In this document: piece by piece, positions 56,901 through 64,000 of the stretch | Position numbering within the stretch: the first letter of the stretch is position 1 | Layout: each line of letters starts with the position of its first letter | DNA from: Perkinsus olseni | Lineage: Eukaryota; Perkinsozoa; Perkinsida | DNA length: 64,000 bases | Reading direction: 5' to 3' | Assembly: GCA_013115125.1 (NCBI GenBank) | Contig: JABANN010000061.1 | Span: 24,422-88,421, forward strand | The notes under the pieces: model-generated | Database searches by the model: none | The model's input: the letters and a program-made list of their open reading frames with translations, nothing else | What the model was told of the DNA's origin: nothing | Translations under genes and position numbers: made by a program

Positions 56901-57700
56901 TGGTGCTGCTACTCTGAATGAGGAACCTTATACAGAGAGTACGGCGCTCAGACACCCACCTCGACGGCGCTGCCACTACGGAATAGCTCTTTCTTGAGAG
57001 GCTTCGACTCAGCAACGTCCTCGATCTCCAGGTCCGAGCCGCTGCTGCTCGAGGACTCCGACGTGTCTTCCTTACTCGAGGAATCAGCTGCACCTGCCGA
57101 GCTCGGTTCGAGGCCAAACTTGGTGCGCAGGTCTCGGAGCTTCGAGTCAGAGTTCGACGGAGGCCTCTCTGAAGAGAGGAGTGGTGATGCCAACAATGCC
57201 GTCACTAGGCCGTAGCACGGACGCCTACTCTGTTTTCGGTTTTGTTTTTTCTTTTCCTTCTCGAGGGCCTCCTCCACCTCTCGCTCAGCCTCCATCTCCA
57301 GCTCCCACTGTGATATTTGTTTTCCGATCCCATCCAGTCCGGCGATCGACTCGGCCGTCACGGAGCTGTTGGCATCTGAATCAGATAATCGGATCGTGAT
57401 GAGCTGCATCCGAAAACTCTATTCATGGCGCGGCCGGGGGGAGGAGCAAGGTTAGACAGGAAGACGTCTGCTGCCACCAAAGTTCGTCTAAACGCGCAGC
57501 GATAACCCCCAGCTGTCAAGCAGATGCACAGGAACTGCTAAGCAAGCAAGGACCCACGGTAGGGGGGCATCACTCCCCACTCAACCTCAGCGCGTATGAA
57601 GCCCACCGAGCTACAGCACGAAGAAGAGGATGATGACCTTACCTTGCTCTGATAGCAGGGCCTGCTCGGATTCAACCGACGACTCCGCCTCGCCGGCCAT
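53990..57700 (-). CDS. ERCC6: ERCC6/CSB (Rad26-type) SNF2 helicase, multi-exon
   Basis: CSB is the Swi2/Snf2 ATPase that recognises stalled RNA polymerase II and starts transcription-coupled repair. A possible first exon starts at the ATG 57700 ([19 protein letters not shown]); the next begins near 57410 and has a coiled-coil then a Ser/acidic region. Helicase motifs in order: Walker [14 protein letters not shown] near 56385-56345; [20 protein letters not shown] near 56010-55950; VSFEAYRRY and the DEAQ box [11 protein letters not shown] near 55745-55650; [20 protein letters not shown] near 55555-55490, a CSB-type signature; [20 protein letters not shown] near 55340-55280; [11 protein letters not shown] near 54975-54940; [20 protein letters not shown] near 54785-54730; [20 protein letters not shown] and [20 protein letters not shown] near 54525-54390; [20 protein letters not shown] near 54100-54040. 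An in-frame TAA lies at 53990-53992. Walker A and the Q-x-R-x-x-R arginine finger region are intact. Confidence 0.92.
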
Positions 57701-57880
57701 GAGAATGGAAGGTACAAACTTCTCATAGTGTGCTCAGGTTACCTCCATCGCCCACCGGTCCGCTAGAGACTTTACTTGATTGCGTATCATGTCTAAGACG
57801 ACCGCCCTCCACCAATATATGAACGACTCCAATGCAACTCATAGTCGATTTGAGAAACACTCTACTGCTCATCAAATTAA

Positions 57881-58814
57881 CTACTTGTTGCCCCATTGCA
57901 CCTGTACATCGACCTCTGGCCGCCCAAGACTCGCTCGGACCCTCCCCTGCACGGCATTGAGGATCGGCAACACTCTAGTGGGCAGAGTCAACGCCAACAC
58001 CACTTTGGTAGGGCTGAGGGACTTCACCTACGACAAAGACCGTCCTGACAGTAGAACAGGATGGCAGACGGGGGGCTCCAAAGACCGCAGAGGCCTCCCA
58101 TACCGACACTCCACCGTAAATAGGAGATTTTCCGTAGTCGATTGGCCACAACTACTACCACAAGCCTCCCGCCGATATCCTCAATTTCGCTCCTGATTTC
58201 CCGTATGGCGCTATCCAGCTGAGCGGTCGTGAGGGCCCCGGACTCCGACGCAGCATCCACTGCGGAGCCCGCCTCGATAGAAGTCAGGGCAGGGTACTTG
58301 GCGGACAGGACGTCCCACAGGCCTGGACGCGACCGAAGACTCGAGCCGTGTCTTAGCCACTGCTAAGAAGCAGGCATCCCTACTACCGTATTTAGTAGTG
58401 GTATCCGAGAGAGAACATGAACTGCAGGCCCCAGTGAAGAGGACACGAACTCGGCCATCCTCCGTTACCCCTAGTACTCTCACACCACCACCATCCATAG
58501 CCAACCCTGGACGGACCTGAAGCGCATATTTTTCTGCTGCTAAGATAATGTAACCCGTAAAATTCCGTGAGCCAGTACTCCTCCAGCGCTGTGGCGAAAA
58601 GAGCCCGTCTCGTAAGGACCAACGTCTCCCGGGAGGAGCCTACCGCATCCAGTGCTCTATCCACCTGATCCACGGTGGGGAGGAGGAGCTGGTAGCCGTT
58701 AGGGAAGATGGCCACCAGGAGACTGATGGTGTACAGGACTCCTAGTAGGAGTAGCACGGACACAAGGCGCCTCCCCAATGCCGTCGGCCGCCGTCTATCA
58801 GTTGCCAGAACCAT
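57881..58814 (-). CDS. Membrane-anchored NifU-domain (NFU-type) protein
   Basis: NFU C-terminal domains carry a C-x-x-C that dimers use to hold and pass on a 4Fe-4S cluster. The start is the ATG at 58814 (MVLATDRRRPTALGRRLVSV). Residues about 16-40 form a strong transmembrane segment (LVSVLLLLGVLYTISLLVAI), followed by a helix (TVDQVDRALDAVGSSRETLV). The next exon gives VRPGLAMDGGGVRVLGVTED then GACSSCSLSDTTTKYG near 58525-58395, matching the family's RPxLxxDGGxxE...GACGSCPSS; both cysteines are kept. Following exons (DVLSAKYPALTSIEAGSAVD near 58325-58265; SAIREIRSEIEDIGG) complete the domain. A last exon near 58010 has VVLALTLPTRVLPILNAVQG and stops at 57881-57883. The junction between exon 1 and the NifU exon did not give matching phases in my reading, so that border is unresolved. 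NFU proteins are usually soluble in mitochondria or plastids; the leading Arg/Ala sequence plus TM could be a targeting signal-anchor. Confidence 0.75.
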
Positions 58815-59455
58815 CGCGCAATAGAAGCGCTGAGAGAGTGAGCGTCGCTGACCTCGAGATGCCACTAACCAACACAACAGCGGGAGGTGTTTGAAGTTGA
58901 AATCCGTCGACCCAGTAATGGGGTTTGAGTTCTACAGAGAAAGATTGTGAAAGGAGTGGTATAGACAATTATTGGAATGATGCAGTACAGTAGCGACAGC
59001 AGAGGACTCGATAACCTCGCTGCCGACGAAGATACGGCTCGTTCTCAGAAACGCTTCTCACCAGCGCCTGCATGACTGCGGGCCTGGGAACCGATAGAAA
59101 ACACGAGCCCTGAAGAAGTAAGTGTGATTGTTGGTGTTAGTGAAAGGGGCTGATATATATGACAGCAATCAGGCGGCCGATGGCTCCTCGAGGAAGGTTG
59201 AGTTACTATTAGAGGAAAGGAATCTTTACAACTCCTGCAGCAGCAGCGGCAGCAGCAGCCAAGTCAAACAAACAGAGTAAATTCAGGTAACGCTGCTTTG
59301 GGTGGAACAAATAGGTGAAGGAGCGGTAGTAGTAATGGCTACAGCAGTGAATGCCGAGAAGGCGCGCTGTATTCCACAGGGCCAAGAGACCATTACGGAA
59401 TTGTCCCCGGGCTCTTTGCGAGAATAGGACTGAACTCTTCCGGAACGTCCACCGT
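58815..59455 (-). other. Intergenic gap with CAG/CTG-type simple repeat
   Basis: No supported exon. It contains a CAG/CGG-rich trinucleotide stretch at about 59225-59260, which explains the poly-Ala-type open frame there. It lies between two minus-strand genes. Confidence 0.45.
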
Positions 59456-60899
59456 TCACGCCGCCACTGGCTCGCTGACGGCCTGCGTCGACAGCGCGGC
59501 CATGCTAGCAGGGGGAGGAGGGGGACTGTCGACACCTGAAGTCTCCAACTGCCGCAGCCCCTCCTCGATATCTCCGGACTCCTCAGTGCCCGTACGAGAG
59601 TCAACGGCATCATCAGGAGCTGCATCAGCATCACGGGCTCGACTCTGTGAGTGATGCAGGTGGCTCGGGGCGATGGGATGTAAGAGCTCGTCACTACCCG
59701 CCTCTCGGACGAGTCCAAGCATCTCGATACGTTTACGACCTGACCCGAAGCCTCAGCGGAATCACTGGGTTGGAGTCGACTTACACATGTAGCACTTGGT
59801 AGTCCGCAGTACCAGGTCCTTAGCACAGCCCTCGCACAGACCACCGTGCCCGCAAGGCAGCAGCACCACAGTTGCCAAGTCGTCCATACATATTTTACAC
59901 GGGTGTGCGACCTAACCGTAGCACTCATCATAGTGAGCATAGCGTCATCACTGTAGCTACCTTCTCGTCAGGCGATGTCTCCCTTGACGTTGACGCATCG
60001 TCGTCGGGTACCGAGCCCCCATCCTCATCTTTATCAGACTTCTTAGCAGGCTCGCGCAGGCTGCCAATCCGGAAGTAAGTACCTAGGGCTCAGCCTCACC
60101 ATGGTCGCGAGCGAGTACGGGAAGACACTCGGGAGTGCTCCTTGAGAAGCGAGTCGCAACCTACTGGATAACCGTTGCAAGCTGCGGACCTCATCGCACC
60201 GCTCCGTCGCGTTCTGCTCGAGAGCTACCACTGCCGCCGCCTCTTTCTCTCTCCTCGCCTGAATGGATCCGCACCTTCCAGTCTCAAAAGCCAATGTAAT
60301 GAGCCCTAGTGGACGGCGAGATATTCCCGGCGACTAAGTCAACGAGAGTTACCCCACTCCCCGCCCTTACAGCGCTCATCCTCCGCATGCCCGCTCGAAG
60401 GCAGTCCCGGCACATGGCGGCCCCGAAGGAGGTCTCTCGGTATATCCGGATAGCTCTCCCGCAGCCAGCGCATTGAACAACCTACAGGGAAGAGCCTTCC
60501 ATCTAGAGGTGGCCACGATTACGGTTCCAACCCATACGAATCACAAGAGCCGTACTTGACGACTTCGGAAGTACGGTACCTCATATGATGAGGCTCATAC
60601 GGTATGAGTCATACCGCACCATACCGAAATCTTCCCGTCCCCAACAAGCCCGCCCACCACGACGCGAACGAGATAGCCAGTTGATAGCATCCGACTCCGT
60701 CACCTACCACTGTATTCTGATTCCTCCAAAGCTCGCACCTCATCCGTACTATAAGATACAAAGTAACAATTACGGCGAGACACAGGATTATAGCCGCTAC
60801 TGCGATAGTCCAGGCAGCCCACGCGGGAAGGCCTCCAGCAGCGTCAGAGGCTCGACGAAGATTCCCGTAGGTCGTCGCCAACACGAACGATGAAGTCAT
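59456..60899 (-). CDS. Membrane-anchored RING-finger protein, probable E3 ubiquitin ligase
   Basis: The start is the ATG at 60899 (MTSSFVLATTYGNLRRASDA), followed by one transmembrane segment (WAAWTIAVAAIILCLAVIVT). Exon 1 ends near 60700 at a GTAGGT donor. The next exon begins near 60488 with a C-x-x-C pair (VVQCAGCGRAIRIYRETSFG then CRDCLRAGMRRM), a small zinc-ribbon-like block. Further exons give a charged helix (ALEQNATERCDEVRSLQRLS near 60230-60170) and an acidic linker (EPAKKSDKDEDGGSVPDDDA near 60055-59990). A RING follows near 59918-59785: CKICMDDLATVVLLPCGHGG then LCEGCAKDLVLRTTKCYMC, with C3HC4 spacing. The C-terminal exon starts near 59735 (RIEMLGLVREAGSDELLHPI) and stops at 59456. 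One N-terminal TM with a RING facing the cytosol is a common E3 layout, for example mitochondrial or ER ligases of the MUL1 type. The substrate is unknown. Confidence 0.7.
60550..60616. repeat. Three consecutive perfect short hairpins in an intron
   Basis: CCGTACTT (60550-60557) pairs with AAGTACGG (60569-60576). CCTCAT (60579-60584) pairs with ATGAGG (60588-60593) across a 3-nt loop. CGGTATGA (60600-60607) pairs with TCATACCG (60609-60616) around one G. All three lie within the first intron of the RING gene as I read it. Confidence 0.88.
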
Positions 60900-61145
60900 G
60901 AAATGACCCAACCAGTGCTAATGATAACAACTGAATTACTCCCAAAAACTCATCCGATACCACCCCATGGGCAACTCAAGATTCTACAAGTAAAAACCAA
61001 CCAACTTATTTCGGACATCACAACAATATTTTCCCGCAGCTATCTTCGCAGTGTCAGCACAGTAAAAGCTTCCCCACGCAGGAGCTCTCATTAGATCTAA
61101 CGGTGTAAGCACAGTGATCCCCACAAGCACACGTCAGTCACTCCT

Positions 61146-62543
61146 TCAGCTCCCACCGCCCACGTAGTAGTCCATCACGCCCGGCGGAAGTGAATAGTCC
61201 TCTCCGATAGGCGTACTCGGGCTGTCGTCAATCGTGATAACGGCAGCCTCCCCTCCAAGCTCGGCGCTAGCCCTGGGACCCCCGTCAGAGCCGCCCACCT
61301 TCCTCCTTCTACCAGCACCGCCAGCCTCTCCCACCGCCTCCTGTCGCTCTCTCGCGATCACCTCCGGATCCTCCATAGCACAGATGTAGTCCCCCACCCT
61401 CTCTGTCTCCACTACGGGCATCCCCTCCCCAGTAGCCTGATCTCTCACTTCGAAATCCCATCGAGATCCTTCCAGCGCTTCCCGAAAGTGCAGACTATGC
61501 AGGAAGCAGCTGTAGACGCTACGCCGGACCCATACATCAGTCCACTCACTCTCCGTCATCCTCCCGATTGGCTCCATCCTAAGCTTGCACCTTTTTAAAA
61601 GCACATCTGAAGACAGAGAGCTGCTCACGCCATAAATCCAACCCTTCGAGGTCAGTTGCTCAGCACAGATTTCTATTTTCTTGAGTGACTTCGACACGCC
61701 TCCCCGTATCGCCCTAGTACTACAGCGCAACGGCCCCGAATCGTATACATTACAGTGATTATGATGCATTTCCGGATACTACCCGAGAAGGCTACACAAT
61801 GAAGACTCTGAGTGGAGGGAGTTACGCTACCCCACTAGGACACGATCCATCCAGCTGTCATCATATTACCTCCAACAACGGTCGATTTCCTCTTTCGCCG
61901 CCGCTTCCCAGTCGGCTGTGCTGATGAAGCAGCCGGAGCCTCCGCTGCATCCGATTCCACTGCCGGCGTCGCTTTAACGGCCGCGTCGGCCGCGGAAGGC
62001 AAACCGGGAGTGCCGTCGAGATCACCTTTAAGCGATCAAACATGAACATCCCGTCATTCGGCCGGCGGACACTGTGCCGATGATCCAGCCGGGGTGATGC
62101 AGCGAAAAGGGCGGTTCCAAGACAGGCAAAGGTTTAGCTTCTAGGGAGAAGAGCGACAATCATTTCTGCCGACCAAGAGCACAGCATCGCCTCTCTATCA
62201 CCTTCCATCCTCCCCAAAGCTGCCTCCACGTTCCTCAGCCGCTTGGAGGGCCTCTCCAGCTGCTGCTGTATCGAGTCGAGACTCATGACTGTTGTTGAAA
62301 TATCCTCACTGACACTGTACAAGGAAATTACCAAAGTTAACTTAGACGGAGCCCTAGAGGAACCCCTTCTACCGCCTCTGGACTGATTCTCTCTACTCCA
62401 GGAATCGTAGGGGTCTCGATGTCGCACAAGTCGTGATTTAACCGTTGCCGACTACAAACTCGATACGATCCGATAGTATCTCCAGCGAGCGCAGTAAACT
62501 CGCGCCTCGGACCCAACAGGCAACAAAGGGTCCTCGACGTCAC
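61146..62543 (-). CDS. Uncharacterised family protein, paralogue A
   Basis: The C-terminal exon, about 61640-61146, reads WTDVWVRRSVYSCFLHSLHF then REALEGSRWDFEVRD, followed by a charged linker and the end (SPTPIGEDYSLPPGVMDYYV-type), stopping at 61146. Upstream exons on the same strand: an Ala/Pro-rich linker ending in a basic patch near 62030-61865 (AAEAPAASSAQPTGKRRRKR); a coiled-coil block near 62300-62150 (DSIQQQLERPSKRLRNVEAA then LGRMEGDREAMLCSW); and an N-terminal block near 62440-62340 (DIETPTIPGVERISPEAVEG). The same order of coiled coil, basic linker and V-W-V-R-(R/K)-S-V-(Y/F) domain is found in the neighbour at 62993-64000. I do not recognise the family. The start is approximate. 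Confidence 0.5.
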
Positions 62544-62992
62544 TCACAACATACTATGTAGTGCATAGTTCAACATGAGCGAAGACACAATTCTGGATTA
62601 ACTCTAGCACTAGTGAGCCAGTCGTGCCTTTCGACACCAAAGTTTGGCGACCAAACGCGCGATACGAAGGCTGCAGGTGCGAACGGCGACCGATCCGCTC
62701 CCTAGCGAATCTAGAGTAAAGCCTTTGAATCCAGAAGGGAGCGTTGGGCTACAGACTACCCCCTCCCACCCTGACTACTCGGGCAAGCTTTGAACCACAA
62801 CAGTATCAATTTACATAATAACCATCAAATGTAACAACACGTAAAAAATGATAATATCATAAACACACTACGACGACGTGGCGAGGATCAGCGCCAACCA
62901 AGGCCGAGAAAGTATACACATTAGTCAACTTCGGCCTGGCTCATACACAAAACACTAGCCACTGATAGGTTTCTTCCCGCGGTACTCGGCAT
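62544..62992 (-). other. Intergenic gap between the two paralogues
   Basis: No coding exon is seen; there is an AT-rich stretch around 62800-62880. It should hold the promoter of paralogue A and the 3' end of paralogue B. Confidence 0.4.
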
Positions 62993-64000
62993 TCAATCCA
63001 GGAGCATCCAGTCCTGGACGCCCGGCTCCTGTATGAGGCCACCGTCAGCGGCGGGTTCCCGCTCGCCTTCACAGCTTTCGCTTTCACTGTCTTCAATGGT
63101 GCATATCTCTCTGGCTATGATGACTGGACTCTTGAAGTCCCTTATAACCTCAATAACTCGCTCGCGACTGTCCACCTCCCTACGCTCTCCATCCTTACCA
63201 TCACGCGCCGAGAACTCCCAGGAATCAGGGTCCGCTTCGATTAACTCTTTGAAAATTTGGCAGTCGAGAAAGCAGCCAAAGACGCTTTTCCTCACCCACA
63301 CCAATGCCGTGCGAGAAACAACGTGGGCATCCACGCCTTGCACCATGATAAGTTCACAGTTCCGTACACCTTCATCTGAGACAGATCGAAGGTTATCACA
63401 AGAACCGTCTAAGGCCAAGCAAGCATTCGCACGGAAGCTGCAATGGAGCCTAGTGACCGCTTATGTCCATAACCCTCTAGCAGTACCTTTCAGATCCGGA
63501 CGTCGCCTCCTACGCCTTCTTGCAATAGGAGTAGCAGGAGTATCGCCGACCACCGGGCTATCCTGGGCGCATGGCGAGGCGTCGGCGCTGGCTCTGGGAC
63601 TGCTGCGGGTGCTCGCAGATCCGGAGGAGATGCGTTCCCGAGCTCGCTTCCCTTGCTGAGGGGTGGAAGGCCCCACGCTGACGGTGCAGCACTTCGGACC
63701 TACAGGAGGTACATCGGATGGCGATTGCTCCTACAGATCGTACAAATATGATCCGTATCGTGGGGCTGTCCTGCTTCGAGAGCCTCTACGCGGTGCTTCA
63801 GGTGGATTGTTAGAGCCTTCAGCTCTTCTACTTGCCGCTGCAAGTCCTTTTCGAGGACCACCATCGAATGATAACACTGAGAAGGGTAACACTGTGAGCA
63901 GATAGCAGGGCGGTCGCGCTGGGAACAGCGCTGTGTCGATCACCCCCTGAGGGAGATCGAGGTGGGCGAGCGCTCCTTACTTGTCTGTGACCGTCACAAC
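62993..64000 (-). CDS. Uncharacterised family protein, paralogue B, 5' partial
   Basis: The C-terminal exon, about 63395-62993, reads ALVWVRKSVFGCFLDCQIFK then ELIEADPDSWEFSARD, clearly related to paralogue A, and ends in IQEPGVQDWMLLD at 62993. Upstream is a Ser/Ala-rich basic linker near 63660-63480 (SPVVGDTPATPIARRRRRRR). Near 63920-63745 is a Cys-rich block followed by a coiled coil: RCSQRDRPAICSQCYPSQCY then HSMVVLEKDLQRQVEELKAL. The Cys/His spacing followed directly by a coiled coil resembles the B-box plus coiled-coil part of TRIM proteins, but only part of a B-box is visible. The gene continues past the end of the window. Function unknown. Confidence 0.5.

Noticed and set aside
59209-59455. 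C-terminal extension of the RING gene with poly-Ala and Tyr runs
   Set aside because: It is another frame through a CAG/CGG repeat; the RING gene has a clean stop at 59456 in its own frame.

Overview
The window looks like nuclear DNA from a unicellular eukaryote. Genes lie on both strands and are broken into many short exons by GT-AG introns, mostly about 40 to 130 bp. Several products are purely eukaryotic: a FACT subunit, a TFIIF subunit, a Cockayne syndrome B-type helicase and a ciliary dynein assembly factor. GC is near 50 percent and intergenic gaps are short. An alveolate such as Perkinsus would fit, but that is inference. Because introns are dense, the exon structures given are hand-read from protein similarity and splice signals; several starts and ends are approximate.

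Layout. 1-4340 (+): a TMEM209-like membrane protein cut by the window edge, then an unrecognised coiled-coil-type gene. 4612-9329 (+): three tandem paralogues of the DXO/RAI1 family of 5'-end RNA decapping nucleases. 9967-13845 (+): TFIIF beta followed by the FACT subunit SSRP1/Pob3. 14175-24636 (+): an FHA plus tandem BRCT protein that looks like a DNA damage mediator, a small unknown gene, a HEAT-like gene, and a coiled-coil/TPR-like gene. 24730-26154 (+): a nickel/cobalt transporter-like membrane protein.

26115-42154 (-): a run of minus-strand genes. They are a probable membrane protein, an unknown gene, a very long SH3, B-box and IQ-repeat protein, and a long disordered protein. A tRNA-like locus sits on the plus strand between two of them. 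42584-46774: a plus-strand unknown gene converges on a three-finger CCCH protein, which is divergently paired with DNAAF10/WDR92. 46903-53753 (+): a long coiled-coil gene, then a gap with large palindromes, then an unknown gene. 53990-64000 (-): an ERCC6/CSB helicase, a membrane-anchored NifU-domain protein, a membrane-anchored RING protein, and two paralogues of an unrecognised family, the last running off the window.

Themes. Several genes serve RNA polymerase II transcription and repair (TFIIF beta, SSRP1, CSB, the FHA/BRCT protein) or mRNA 5'-end control (DXO/RAI1-like). The two most unusual features are the tandem decapping-nuclease array, whose first copy has a hydrophobic N-terminus and an altered catalytic position, and a set of strong perfect hairpins in introns and intergenic gaps. 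No mobile element, viral relic or CRISPR array was recognised.
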